Of a DNA stretch of 64,000 nt, positions 36,941 to 46,647 are shown piece by piece (the stretch's first letter is position 1; the number at the start of each line of letters is the position of its first letter). The DNA comes from Brevundimonas sp. MYb52 (GTDB lineage Bacteria; Pseudomonadota; Alphaproteobacteria; Caulobacterales; Caulobacteraceae). The DNA lies in assembly GCF_002979535.1 (NCBI RefSeq), contig NZ_PCPB01000014.1:32007-96006 (forward strand), in the 5' to 3' direction. Below the pieces are notes generated by a model that worked only from the letters and a program-made list of their open reading frames with translations, was not told where the DNA came from and did not search any database. A program made the translations under genes and the position numbers.

Positions 36941-38370
36941 GCCGCGACTTCCTCGGTACGCGCGCGCAGGTAACGGTCGATTTCGGCCGCAGCGTCCTGG
37001 CCGTCGCGCACGGCCCAGACGACGAGGGAGGCGCCGCGCACGGCGTCCCCGGCGGCGAACACGCCGGGCAGGGTGGTGGCGAAACCGCCACGCGCCACCT
37101 GCAGGGTGTTCCATTTGGTCAGGCCGAGGCCGGTGTCGAGTTGCTCGCCAAAGGCCTCGGGTTCAAAGCCGAGCGCCTCGATGATCAGGTCGGCGGGCAG
37201 GTCGAAGTCCGAGCCCGCGACCGGGGCGATGTCGCGACGGCCGCCGGGGGCGGCCTCGGTCAAGGCCATGCGCTGGGCGCGGACCGCAGTGACGGCCTCG
37301 CCCTTGGACATCAGGGCCTTGGGCGCGCCGAGCCATTCGAAGCGGACGCCTTCCTCCTCGGCGTTCTGCACCTCTCGGGCCGAACCGGGCATGTTGTCGC
37401 GGTCGCGGCGATAGAGGCAGACGACGCTGTTGGCGCCCTGACGCACGGCGGTGCGGACGCAGTCCATGGCGGTGTCGCCGCCGCCGATGACGACGACGTC
37501 GCGACCGGCCGCGTGGGGCGCAGAGGCATCGGCGGCGTCACCGCAGTCGACGCGGTTCTGGGCGATCAGGAAGTCGAGCGCGGCGACGGTGTCATGGGGT
37601 CCGCGACCGGGAACGCTCAAGGTGCGGGCCTGATAGACGCCCATGGCCAGCAGGACGGCGTCATGACGCGACCGCAGTGCCTCCATCGTCACGTCGACGC
37701 CGACATTGGTGTTGAGCACGAATTGGACCCCGCCCTCGATCAGGCGATCGACGCGGCGCTGGACGATGCGCTTCTCCAGCTTGAAGCCGGGGATGCCATA
37801 GGTCAGCAGGCCGCCGGCGCGGTCGTGGCGGTCATAGACGGTGACGGCGTAGCCCTCGCTGCGCAGGCGGTCGGCGGCGGCCAGACCGGCGGGGCCGGAG
37901 CCGACGATGGCCACGCTCTGGCCGCGCTCGGCCAGGGGACGGATGGGTTCGACCCAGCCGTTGTCGAAGGCGGTGTCGGCGATCCAGGCCTCGACCGAGC
38001 CGATAGTCACGCCGTCCCAGCCGGACTGCTGCAGGGTGCAGGCGCCCTCGCACAGACGGTCCTGCGGGCAGATGCGGCCGCAGATTTCCGGCATGGTCGA
38101 GGTGGCCGAGGCGACGCGCCAAGCCTCGCGCAGGTCGCCGTCGGCCGACAGGGCCAGCCAGTCGGGGATGTTGTTCTGAAGCGGGCAGGCGTTCTGGCAG
38201 AAGGGCACGCCGCAGTCGGTGCAACGCGACGCCTGGACCGTCCCGCTGTCGGCGGTCGGTTTGAGCGTGATCTCCGTGAAGGCGCGTACGCGCAGCTCAG
38301 CGGGCTGTTTTTCAAGCCGACGCTGCTCAATCAGAAAACCACCAGGGTTGGAACGGCCACCTTTTTGCAT
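36937..38370 (-). CDS. gltD: Glutamate synthase small subunit
   Basis: The 477-residue protein feeds electrons from NADPH to the large subunit. Two low-potential 4Fe-4S cluster motifs lie near the N-terminus (CTDCGVPFCQNACPLQ from residue 50; CGRICPQDRLCEGAC). An FAD site (VAIVGSGPAGLAAADRL) and an NADPH site (VVVIGGGDTAMDC) follow. The gene order gltD-gltB-amt is the reverse of the enteric gltBD order. The start at 38370 gives a slightly extended basic N-terminus (MQKGGRSNPGGFL); no better ATG lies inside. The 262-base divergent spacer before the M16 peptidase is relatively AT-rich and should hold the operon promoter. Confidence 0.97.
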
Positions 38371-38632
38371 CTGCTCATTAAGCGAAACATGGGGCGGGTG
38401 TGCAAATATTTTTCTCTGTAAAGCCGAAAAATGATGAGTTCGGGCATGAAGTTGAGGTCATGTTCGTTAGTGGCGCATGTTGCGACCGATTATCGGTGTG
38501 CGTCGCAGCACGAAATTTCGATCCGGAAGGCGCGTGTCGGCCTCTGAGGCGGATTAAATTTTGGAAAGGTTGGTTTCTAGCGGCGTAGCGCCGTTACGGT
38601 CCCGCCATCGCGACATCGCACTGGGGGACTTC

Positions 38633-41440
38633 ATGACCATCGCCGCTCGCCGCCTGGCCCTTCTGGGCGGGGCCGCCGCCAGCCTTCTGGCCGCCGCCGC
38701 TCACGCCGCTCCGGCGCCCGCCACGCCGCCGGCCGTCCAAAGCCGGGCCGCCGCCGCCGCAGCCTTGCCGGCCCTGCCCGATGTGGACATCCCCTTCACC
38801 AAGATGGTGCTGCCCAACGGCCTGACCCTGATCGTCCATGAGGACCACAAGGCGCCGATCGTGGCGGTCAACATCTGGTATCACGTGGGGTCCAAGAACG
38901 AACCGGTCGGCCGTTCGGGCTTCGCCCACCTGTTCGAACACCTGATGTTCAACGGGTCGGAGAACTTCAACACCGACTTCTTCAAGGCGACCGAGCTGCT
39001 GGGCGCCACGGATCAGAACGGCACCACCAACACCGACCGCACCAACTATTTCCAGAACGTCCCGACCTCGGCCCTGGACAGCGTCCTGTGGCTGGAAAGC
39101 GACCGCATGGGTCATCTGGTCGGCGCCATCGACCAAGCTCGCCTGGATGAGCAGCGCGGCGTGGTCCAGAACGAGAAGCGTCAGGGCGAGAACCAGCCCT
39201 ATGGCCGCGTCTGGGATGCGATCACCAACGCCACCTATCCGGCCGACCATCCTTATGGCCACACCGTCATCGGCTCTATGGCCGATCTGGACGCCGCCAG
39301 CCTGGACGACGTGAAGGGTTGGTTCCGCGACTACTACGGCGCCGCCAACGCGACCATCGTCCTGGCCGGCGACATCACGCCTGAGGAAGCCCGCGCCAAG
39401 GTCGAGCACTATTTCGGCGACATCCCCTCGGGCCCGCCGGTCACCCAGCCGCAACGCATGATTTCGCGGATGGAGGGCGCCCAGCGCGAGGTCATGTTCG
39501 ACCGCGTCGGCCAGCCGCGCCTCTACAAGGTGTGGAACGTGCCGCCGACCGGCGAGGCTGCAACCGACTATCTCGGCCTGCTGGGCCAGGTGCTGTCGTC
39601 GGGCCGTACCTCGCGTCTGCACAAGCGCCTGGTGTTCGACGATCAGGTCGCGACCAGCGTCTTCGCCGGCACCTCGGAAAGCGAGATCGGCAGCCAGTTC
39701 CTGGTCATGGTCACCGCCAAGCCGGGGCAGGATCTGGGCGCGATCGAGCGCGTGGTGGATGAGGAAATGGCCCGCCTGCTGCGCGACGGCCCGAGCGCTG
39801 AGGAACTGGAGCGCGCCCGCACCGTCACCGGCGCCGGTCTGGTGCGCGGACTGGAGCGCATCGGCGGCTTTGGCGGCAAGTCCGACCGTCTGGCTGAGAG
39901 CCAGGTCTTCCTCGGCGACCCGGGCGCCTGGAAGACCAGCTACGAACGCCTGCTGACCGCCACGCCCGCCAATCTGACGGGCGCGGGCCGCGATTGGCTG
40001 ACCGACGGCAGCTATGCCCTGGAAGTTCTGCCATTCGCGGACTTCACCACGGCGGCGACCGGCGCGGACCGTAGCAAGATGCCGGACCCCGGCGCCGCGC
40101 CCCAGGCCGACTTCCCCAGCTTCGAGCGCTTCACCCTGTCCAACGGCCTGAAGGTGGTTCTGGCCCCGCGCACGGGCGTGCCGACCGTCAGCATGAACCT
40201 GATCGTCGAAGCCGGATCGGCGGCGGATCCGTCGGGCAAGAACGGCGTGGCCCAGTTGGCCCCGGCTGTCATGACCAACGGCACGGATCGGCTGACGGCT
40301 CTGCAGATCAGCGACCAGATGCAGTTGCTCGGCGCCTCGATCGGCGCGGGTTCGGCGGTCGACTATACCAACGTCTCGCTGAACGCGATTGAGTCGCGAC
40401 TGGAGCCGTCGCTGGCCCTCTATGCCGACATCATCCAGAACCCCGCCTTCCGGGCCGAGGACTTCCAGCGGGCGAAGGCCCAGCAGGTTTCGGGCATTCA
40501 GCAGTCGAACCGCAACCCCGGCGCCATCGCCAGCCGGGTGCTGGCCGCCAATGTCTTTGGGCCTGAAAACCCCTACGGCCGTCCGACCTCGGGCACTGAG
40601 GCCAGTGTTCAGGGCCTGACGCCTGCCGATGCCGAGGCTTATCACGCCACCTGGTTCCGTCCCGACAACGCCACCCTGGTGGTGGTCGGCGACACCACCC
40701 AGGCTGAGCTGGCTCCGGCGCTGGAGAAGGCCTTCCGCACCTGGAAGGCGCCTTCGACCCCGCTGCCGGTCAAGGCCGCGGCGCCCGCCCTGCCGTCGCA
40801 ATCGGCGCCGCGCGTGTTGATCGTGGACAGGGCCGGCCCGCAGTCGTCGATCACCGCCGGCCGCCTGGCCCCGGCCTTCGACGCGGCTAACGAAGGGGCC
40901 ATCGACGTGGCCAACACCGCCCTGGGCGGCGCCTTCACCAGCCGCATCAACATGAACCTGCGCGAGGACAAGCACTGGTCCTATGGCGCCGGGTCGGGCA
41001 TCCGCACCACGCGCGGCGAGCGCATGTTCCTGGTCTCGACGGGCGTCCAGTCCGACAAGACGGCCGAGAGCCTGGTCGAGATCCGCAAGGAGCTGAGCGA
41101 CGTCGTCGGCTCGCGTCCCCTGACCGAGGAAGAGATCGCCGCCGTGCGTTCCAACCTGGTCCTGGGCATGGCCGGCAACTGGGAGACCAACGCCGCCGTG
41201 GCGGGCGATCTGACCAGCATGGTCGTCTATGGCGTGCCGGAAAACTACTATGACGGCTACGCCGCCTCGGTGAACGCGACCAACCCGCAGCGGGCCTCGG
41301 TCGCGGCGCGCGCCATCGTCGGCGACGGGCCGACGACCTGGGTCGTGGTTGGCGATCGCGCCGCCATCGAGCCCAAGATCCGCGCCCTCAACCTGGGCGA
41401 GGTTCAGGTGGTCGACACCGAGGGCCGCCCTGTCAACTGA
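38633..41440 (+). CDS. M16 family (pitrilysin-like) zinc peptidase, periplasmic
   Basis: The 935-residue protein has a signal peptide (LALLGGAAASLLAAAAHAAP) and two tandem M16 units. The first unit carries the inverted zinc motif HLFEH (H99, E102, H103 in GFAHLFEHLMFNGSEN), with the third Glu in RLDEQRGVVQNEKRQGEN. The second unit (from about residue 500, FTLSNGLKVVLAPRTGVPTV) lacks the HxxEH motif, as is usual for the inactive half. Such proteins degrade short peptides in the periplasm. The start at 38633 was chosen because the signal peptide follows at once. Codon bias resembles a well-expressed gene. Confidence 0.92.
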   Translation: MTIAARRLALLGGAAASLLAAAAHAAPAPATPPAVQSRAAAAAALPALPDVDIPFTKMVLPNGLTLIVHEDHKAPIVAVNIWYHVGSKNEPVGRSGFAHLFEHLMFNGSENFNTDFFKATELLGATDQNGTTNTDRTNYFQNVPTSALDSVLWLESDRMGHLVGAIDQARLDEQRGVVQNEKRQGENQPYGRVWDAITNATYPADHPYGHTVIGSMADLDAASLDDVKGWFRDYYGAANATIVLAGDITPEEARAKVEHYFGDIPSGPPVTQPQRMISRMEGAQREVMFDRVGQPRLYKVWNVPPTGEAATDYLGLLGQVLSSGRTSRLHKRLVFDDQVATSVFAGTSESEIGSQFLVMVTAKPGQDLGAIERVVDEEMARLLRDGPSAEELERARTVTGAGLVRGLERIGGFGGKSDRLAESQVFLGDPGAWKTSYERLLTATPANLTGAGRDWLTDGSYALEVLPFADFTTAATGADRSKMPDPGAAPQADFPSFERFTLSNGLKVVLAPRTGVPTVSMNLIVEAGSAADPSGKNGVAQLAPAVMTNGTDRLTALQISDQMQLLGASIGAGSAVDYTNVSLNAIESRLEPSLALYADIIQNPAFRAEDFQRAKAQQVSGIQQSNRNPGAIASRVLAANVFGPENPYGRPTSGTEASVQGLTPADAEAYHATWFRPDNATLVVVGDTTQAELAPALEKAFRTWKAPSTPLPVKAAAPALPSQSAPRVLIVDRAGPQSSITAGRLAPAFDAANEGAIDVANTALGGAFTSRINMNLREDKHWSYGAGSGIRTTRGERMFLVSTGVQSDKTAESLVEIRKELSDVVGSRPLTEEEIAAVRSNLVLGMAGNWETNAAVAGDLTSMVVYGVPENYYDGYAASVNATNPQRASVAARAIVGDGPTTWVVVGDRAAIEPKIRALNLGEVQVVDTEGRPVN

Positions 41441-41463
41441 CGGACCGGTTCAGACCAGACAGG

Positions 41464-41497
41464 AAAGGGCGGCGCTGCGGCGTCGCCCTTTTTCTTT
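41464..41497 (+). terminator. Intrinsic terminator after the M16 peptidase
   Basis: AAAGGGCGGCGC and GCGTCGCCCTTT form a stem with one mismatch, followed by a T-run (CCCTTTTTCTTT) on the plus strand, 23 bases past the stop. Confidence 0.85.
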
Positions 41498-41595
41498 GGC
41501 CGCTTTCTTGCCGCATTCTGGAACGGCTCGGCTTCGGAGGTGTTGAGGCAAGGCCAAGCTGCCCCCCTAAGCGGAACCCCCAGGAGTCTTGCGAC

Positions 41596-44028
41596 ATGTC
41601 TTCCATTGAACGCGGGCGCGGATTCGGAAGCGTTCTGGTGCGATTGCTTGGGGTGGTCATCGCCCTTATCGGACTGACGCTGACCATCGGCGGCGGACAA
41701 CTGATCATGCTGGGCGGTTCGCCCTATTATCTGATCGTCGGCCTGCTGATGATCCTGTCCGGGGGGATGCTGGCCCTGCTCAGGGCGACGGGCGCCTGGC
41801 TCTACATTCTCATCTTCATCGGCACGGTCATCTGGGCGCTGTGGGAGGTCGGGTTGAACGGCTGGGCCCTGGTCCCGCGCGTGATCGCGCCCCTGGTGCT
41901 GCTGATCCTGGTCGTCCTGTCCTTCCCGGCGCTGAAACGCGAAGGCGGGGGCGGCAAGCTGGCGTTTGGCGGACTGGGTCTGATCGTGGTGCTGGGGCTG
42001 ATTTCCGGCGTCGTGGTGGCCCAGGCCAACAAGGCGCGGGTGGAAAGTCCGGTGCCGGCGGCGGGTCAGGGCGGGATCGGTGATCCGGCCCTGATCAGGA
42101 CAGGAGCCGACTGGCCGGCCTATGGCGGGGCCGACAGCGCCCAGCGTTATTCGCCACTGAACCAGATCAACAAGGACAATGTGAAGGGCTTGCAGCGGGC
42201 CTGGACCTTCCGCACCGGCGACCTGCCCGAGGAGCGGTTCGGAGCCGAAACCACGCCGCTGAAGATCGGCGACACCCTCTATCTGTGTTCGGCCCGCAAT
42301 CGGCTGTTCGCCCTGGATGCGACGTCCGGCAAGCAGAAGTGGACCTATGATCCCAAGGTCGCCGACGACCAGATCCCCTATACCGCCGCCTGCCGGGGCG
42401 TGACCTACTACGCCCAGCCCAATGTCGATGCAGCCCAGCCCTGCGCCACGCGCATCATCGAGGGGACGCTGGACGGCCGGGTGGTCGCTGTGGACGCCCG
42501 CACCGGTGCGCCCTGCGCCGGTTTCGGGACCAATGGCGCGGTCAGCATCAAGACCGGCATGGGCGATCCCTATCCGGGCATGGTCTCGATCACCTCGGCC
42601 CCGGTCATCGTGCGCGGCGTGGTGGTGACGGGGCATCAGGTTCTGGACGGACAGAAACGCTGGAACGCGTCCGGCGTCATCCAGGGCTTCGACGCGGTGA
42701 CGGGCCAGCTGCGCTTCGCCTGGGACATGATGCGCCCCGACATCACCACCCTGCCGCCGGAGGGCCAGACCTATACGCCGGGCACGCCGAACATGTGGAC
42801 CACGGCCACGGCCGACGAGGCCCTGGGCCTGGTCTTCCTGCCGATGGGCAACTCGGCGGCCGACTATTACTCGGGCCTGCGTCGCCCGGCCGAGAACGAA
42901 TACTCGACCTCTCTGGTGGCTCTGGACGTCATGACCGGCAAGCCGCGCTGGCATTTCCAGACGGTGAGGAAGGACGTCTGGGATTACGACCTGGGCTCGC
43001 AGGCGACGCTTGTGGACATGCCCGGCGGCGTGCCGGCGGTGATCCTGCCGTCCAAGCAGGGCGATCTCTATATTCTGGACCGCCGCACCGGCCAGCCGCT
43101 GCACAAGGTCGAGGAGCGTCGCGTGCCCCAGGGCGGGGTCGAGCCGTCGCAGCGCAGTCCGACCCAGCCCTTCTCTCTGTTCCATACACTGAGGAAGGCG
43201 GACCTGACGGAGCGCGACATGTGGGGCATGTCGCCGATCGACCAGATGTTCTGCCGCATCCAGTTCCGCCAGGCGGCCTATGAGGGTTACTTCACCCCGC
43301 CGACGGCGGACCGGCACTGGATTCAGTATCCGGGCTACAACGGCGGCTCGGACTGGGGCGGGGTGGCGGTCGATCCGGCGCGCGGCGTGATCGTCGCCAA
43401 CTACAACGACATGCCCAACCACAACCGCCTGGTTCCGCGCGCAGAGGCCGATCGTCTGGGCTGGTTTTCGCGCGACGACCCTCGCTACATCGAACGCGAG
43501 AAGGAGGCGGCCAACCGCGGCGGCAACCTGTCCAAGTCCAAGGCCGAGGGGGCGGGCGACCCGCAGGCGGGCGTGCCCTACGCCATCGACGTCAACGCCG
43601 GCTGGCGGGTCAAGGCCACGGGCCTGCTGTGCAAGCAGCCTCCCTATGGCGGCATCCGCACCATCGACCTGAAGACCGGCCGCACCCTGTGGGATCGCCC
43701 ATTCGGCACGGCGAGGAAGAACGGACCGTTCGGCATTCCTTCCATGCTGCCGATCGAGATCGGCACGCCGAACAACGGCGGCTCGGCGGTGACGGCGGGC
43801 GGTCTGATCTTCATCGCCGCCGCGACGGACGATCTGATCCGCGCCATCGACATCGAGACGGGCAAGACGGTGTGGTCCGATGTCCTGCCCGCGGGCGGTC
43901 AGGCCAACCCGATGATCTATGAGCAGAACGGCCGTCAGTATCTGGTCATCATGGCCGGCGGGCACCACTTCATGGAGACGCCGGAGGGGGACTACGTCAT
44001 CGCTTACGCCCTGCCCGAAAGAGGCTGA
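41596..44028 (+). CDS. Membrane-bound PQQ-dependent dehydrogenase (glucose/quinate/shikimate type)
   Basis: The 810-residue protein has an N-terminal membrane domain of about five helices (residues 1-150; VLVRLLGVVIALIGLTLTIG, LYILIFIGTVIWALWEVGLN) and a periplasmic eight-bladed quinoprotein domain. It starts ADWPAYGGADSAQRYSPLNQ, with AVDARTGAPCAGFG, GSDWGGVAVDP and NNGGSAVTAGGLIFIAAATD. This is the layout of glucose dehydrogenase (Gcd) and quinate dehydrogenase, which oxidise substrate in the periplasm and pass electrons to ubiquinone. Sequence alone does not settle which. No pqq biosynthesis genes lie in the window, so cofactor supply is encoded elsewhere or taken up. Confidence 0.9.
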   Translation: MSSIERGRGFGSVLVRLLGVVIALIGLTLTIGGGQLIMLGGSPYYLIVGLLMILSGGMLALLRATGAWLYILIFIGTVIWALWEVGLNGWALVPRVIAPLVLLILVVLSFPALKREGGGGKLAFGGLGLIVVLGLISGVVVAQANKARVESPVPAAGQGGIGDPALIRTGADWPAYGGADSAQRYSPLNQINKDNVKGLQRAWTFRTGDLPEERFGAETTPLKIGDTLYLCSARNRLFALDATSGKQKWTYDPKVADDQIPYTAACRGVTYYAQPNVDAAQPCATRIIEGTLDGRVVAVDARTGAPCAGFGTNGAVSIKTGMGDPYPGMVSITSAPVIVRGVVVTGHQVLDGQKRWNASGVIQGFDAVTGQLRFAWDMMRPDITTLPPEGQTYTPGTPNMWTTATADEALGLVFLPMGNSAADYYSGLRRPAENEYSTSLVALDVMTGKPRWHFQTVRKDVWDYDLGSQATLVDMPGGVPAVILPSKQGDLYILDRRTGQPLHKVEERRVPQGGVEPSQRSPTQPFSLFHTLRKADLTERDMWGMSPIDQMFCRIQFRQAAYEGYFTPPTADRHWIQYPGYNGGSDWGGVAVDPARGVIVANYNDMPNHNRLVPRAEADRLGWFSRDDPRYIEREKEAANRGGNLSKSKAEGAGDPQAGVPYAIDVNAGWRVKATGLLCKQPPYGGIRTIDLKTGRTLWDRPFGTARKNGPFGIPSMLPIEIGTPNNGGSAVTAGGLIFIAAATDDLIRAIDIETGKTVWSDVLPAGGQANPMIYEQNGRQYLVIMAGGHHFMETPEGDYVIAYALPERG

Positions 44029-44035
44029 GGCGCGA

Positions 44036-44066
44036 CCTCTCCCTCCCCTTCATGGGGAGGGAGAGG
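44036..44066. repeat. Perfect 13-base palindrome between convergent genes
   Basis: CCTCTCCCTCCCC-ttcat-GGGGAGGGAGAGG sits between the convergent dehydrogenase and proA genes. No T-run follows on either strand. It may end transcription from both sides or be one copy of a dispersed palindromic repeat. Confidence 0.65.
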
Positions 44067-44079
44067 CGTGGCGCTCGCC

Positions 44080-45342
44080 TTAAGGCCGCGTCTGGCCCTG
44101 GCCGCGCACCACGTATTTGTAGGTGGTCAACTGCTCCGCCCCCACGGGACCGCGGGCGTGCAGTTTGGAGGTCGAGATGCCGATCTCGCCGCCGAAGCCG
44201 AACTCGCCGCCGTCGGCGAACTGGGTCGAGGCGTTGATCAGGACGATGGCGCTGTCGACGCCATTGGCGAAGCGCTCGGCGGTCTCTGCGTCGGTGGTGA
44301 TGATGGCCTCGGTGTGACCCGAGCCGTAGGCGCGGATGTGCTCAACGGCGCCTTGAACCCCGTCCACGATCCGCACCGACAGGATGGGGGCCAGGTATTC
44401 GGTGGTCCAGTCGGCCTCGGTCGCTTCGGCGGCTTCGGGAACTAAAGCGCGGGTTTCGGCGTCGCCGCGCAGTTCGCAACCGGCCTGGATCAGGTCGGCG
44501 GCGACGGCGGGCAGCAGGCGCATCGCGGCGACGCGGTCCACCAGCAGGGTCTCGGTGGCGCCGCAGACCGAGACGCGACGCATCTTGGCGTTGACGGCGA
44601 CGCGGCGGGCGACGTCGAGATCGGCGCCGGCGTCCAGATAGGTGTGGCACAGGCCCTCTAAGTGGCCGAGCACCGGCGCTTTCGCTTCGGCTTGAACGCG
44701 GGCGACCAGGCTCTTGCCGCCGCGCGGAATGATCAGGTCGATGGCGCCTTCAAGCCCCGACAGGATGGCGCCCACGGCCTCGCGATCGGGGACGGGGACC
44801 AACTGGACGGCCTCGGCGGGCAGGCCGGCCTCAGCGACGGCGCGGGTCACGACGGCGGCGATGGCGCGCGAGGATTCCAGACAGTCCGAACCGCAGCGCA
44901 GGATGGCGGCGTTGCCTGAGCGGATGCACAGGGCGGCGGCGTCGGCGGTGACGTTGGGCCGGCTCTCGTAGATGACGCCCAGCACGCCGATGGGGGTGCG
45001 GACGCGGGCGATGTCGAGGCCGTTGGCGGGGGTCCAGCGGGCCATCTCGGCGCCGACCGGATCGGGCTGGGCGGCGATGGTCTCGACGGCGACGGCCATG
45101 CCTTCGACGCGGGCCGGGGTCAGGGCCAGACGGTCGATCAGGGCTTCGGAGAGGCCGGAGGCGCGGGCGTTGGTGATGTCACGCGCGTTGGCCGCCAGGA
45201 TCTCAACCTCGGCGGCGCGCAGGCCCTTGGCCAGACGCATCAGAGCCTCGGTGCGGGCGTCGGGCGTGGTGGCGCGCAGGGCGTCGGCGGCGGCGCGGGC
45301 GCGGCGGCCCATGTCGAGCATCAGAGCGCTTACGTCAGTCAT
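44080..45342 (-). CDS. proA: Glutamate-5-semialdehyde dehydrogenase (gamma-glutamyl phosphate reductase)
   Basis: The 420-residue enzyme catalyses the second step of proline synthesis, reducing gamma-glutamyl phosphate with NADPH. It has the aldehyde-dehydrogenase fold with [20 protein letters not shown], the family segment [11 protein letters not shown] and the catalytic Cys region in [35 protein letters not shown] closes the active site. Length is normal. Its start overlaps the proB stop (ATGA at 45339-45342), so the two steps are translated together. Confidence 0.96.
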   Translation of the reverse strand: MTDVSALMLDMGRRARAAADALRATTPDARTEALMRLAKGLRAAEVEILAANARDITNARASGLSEALIDRLALTPARVEGMAVAVETIAAQPDPVGAEMARWTPANGLDIARVRTPIGVLGVIYESRPNVTADAAALCIRSGNAAILRCGSDCLESSRAIAAVVTRAVAEAGLPAEAVQLVPVPDREAVGAILSGLEGAIDLIIPRGGKSLVARVQAEAKAPVLGHLEGLCHTYLDAGADLDVARRVAVNAKMRRVSVCGATETLLVDRVAAMRLLPAVAADLIQAGCELRGDAETRALVPEAAEATEADWTTEYLAPILSVRIVDGVQGAVEHIRAYGSGHTEAIITTDAETAERFANGVDSAIVLINASTQFADGGEFGFGGEIGISTSKLHARGPVGAEQLTTYKYVVRGQGQTRP

Positions 45343-46514
45343 CGGGTTTCCAGCACCAGGTCGTCGCGGTGGATCACGACCGCGGGGCCGCGATAGCCCA
45401 GCAGGGTCTCGATCTCGTCGGAATGGCGGCCCCGGATCAGGGCAATCTCATCGGCGGGATAGGCGGCCAGGCCGACGCCGACCACGGCCCCGCTGGCGTC
45501 CAGCAGGCGCAGGCTCTCGCCCTTTTCAAAAGCACCCCTGATCGAGACGACGCCCGAGGGCAGCAGGCTCTTGCCTGACCTCAGCGCGCGCACGGCGCCG
45601 TCGTCCAGCGTCAGCGAACCGCCGGGGGCCATGCTGCCGGCGATCCACTGCTTCCAGGCAGCCAGGGGCGTGGCCGGGGCGGTGATCAGGGTGGCGCGGG
45701 CGCCCTCGGCCACGGCCTTCAGCGGGTGAGGGGTCAGGCCCGAGGCGATGACGGTGGCGCAGCCGGCGGAGCGCGCGATCTGGGCCGCCGCCAGCTTGGT
45801 GGCCATGCCGCCGGTGCCGACCCCGGCTTCGGCGTTGGCGCCGCTGGCCATGCTTAGAATGTCGGGGCTCAGCGTCTCGACCAGCGCGAGGTGGCGGGCG
45901 TTCGGGTCGCGGCGGGGGTCGGCGGTGTAGAGGCCGTCCACGTCCGACAGCAGGATCAGCAGGTCGGCGCGCGCCAGTTGCGCGGCGCGGGCGGCGAGGC
46001 GGTCATTGTCGCCGTAACGGATTTCCTCGGTGGCGACGGTGTCGTTCTCATTGACCACGGGGACGACGCCGTGGGCCAGCAGGGCCTCAAGCGTCGCGCG
46101 TCCGTTCAGCCAGCGGCGGCGGCGCTCGGTGTCGTCGCGGGTCAGCAGGATCTGGGCGGTGATCAGGCCGTGGGGAGCCAGGGCCTCCTCCCAAGCGTGC
46201 ATCAAGAGGGTCTGGCCGACGGCGGCGGCGGCCTGCTTGTCCTGCAGGCGACCCGGCGAGGTCTTCAGCCGTCCGCGTCCCAGGGCCACAGCGCCGGAGG
46301 AGACGACGATGACCTCGCGACCCTGACGGCGCAGGTCGGCGATGTCCTGGGCCAGGGAGGCCAGCCAGTCGCGGGCGACGGCGCGGGTCGCAGTATCGAC
46401 CAGCAGGGAGGAGCCGATCTTGACCACCACGCGCCGCGCGTGCGCGAGCGTCGTCGCGGGCGAGCGCCCGGCGACGATCTCGGCGGCGGGGGAGGGCGCG
46501 GCGGGACCGGTCAT
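45339..46514 (-). CDS. proB: Glutamate 5-kinase
   Basis: The 391-residue enzyme phosphorylates glutamate in the first step of proline synthesis and is the usual point of proline feedback control. The amino-acid kinase domain (about 28-280) has [45 protein letters not shown] and [15 protein letters not shown]-terminal PUA domain follows (about 295-380; [20 protein letters not shown]). The N-terminal 20-25 residues are extra relative to many homologues, so the start could lie downstream, although no other ATG precedes the conserved strand. Confidence 0.95.
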   Translation of the reverse strand: MTGPAAPSPAAEIVAGRSPATTLAHARRVVVKIGSSLLVDTATRAVARDWLASLAQDIADLRRQGREVIVVSSGAVALGRGRLKTSPGRLQDKQAAAAVGQTLLMHAWEEALAPHGLITAQILLTRDDTERRRRWLNGRATLEALLAHGVVPVVNENDTVATEEIRYGDNDRLAARAAQLARADLLILLSDVDGLYTADPRRDPNARHLALVETLSPDILSMASGANAEAGVGTGGMATKLAAAQIARSAGCATVIASGLTPHPLKAVAEGARATLITAPATPLAAWKQWIAGSMAPGGSLTLDDGAVRALRSGKSLLPSGVVSIRGAFEKGESLRLLDASGAVVGVGLAAYPADEIALIRGRHSDEIETLLGYRGPAVVIHRDDLVLETR

Positions 46515-46590
46515 GCCTCCTCCCTAGAGCATCAATCGGGCCGGGGTCACGCCTTTCTGCGTCAAGATCATGCGTGAACGGGCAAAAGAA

Positions 46591-46621
46591 AACGCCCGGC
46601 AGGGTCGAACCTGCCGGGCGT
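46591..46621 (-). terminator. Intrinsic terminator of the RND efflux operon
   Basis: ACGCCCGGCAGG-gtcgaa-CCTGCCGGGCGT is a perfect 12-base stem; on the minus strand it is followed by TTTTCTTTT. It lies 27 bases past the stop of the outer-membrane factor gene. Confidence 0.9.
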
Positions 46622-46647
46622 CTCTGTTTTCAGCGATGATCCGAGGA

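Noticed and set aside
38400..38588. A 62-codon plus-strand frame upstream of the M16 peptidase
   Set aside because: There is no family resemblance or clear ribosome site, and it lies in the divergent promoter region. The relatively AT-rich composition fits regulatory DNA.
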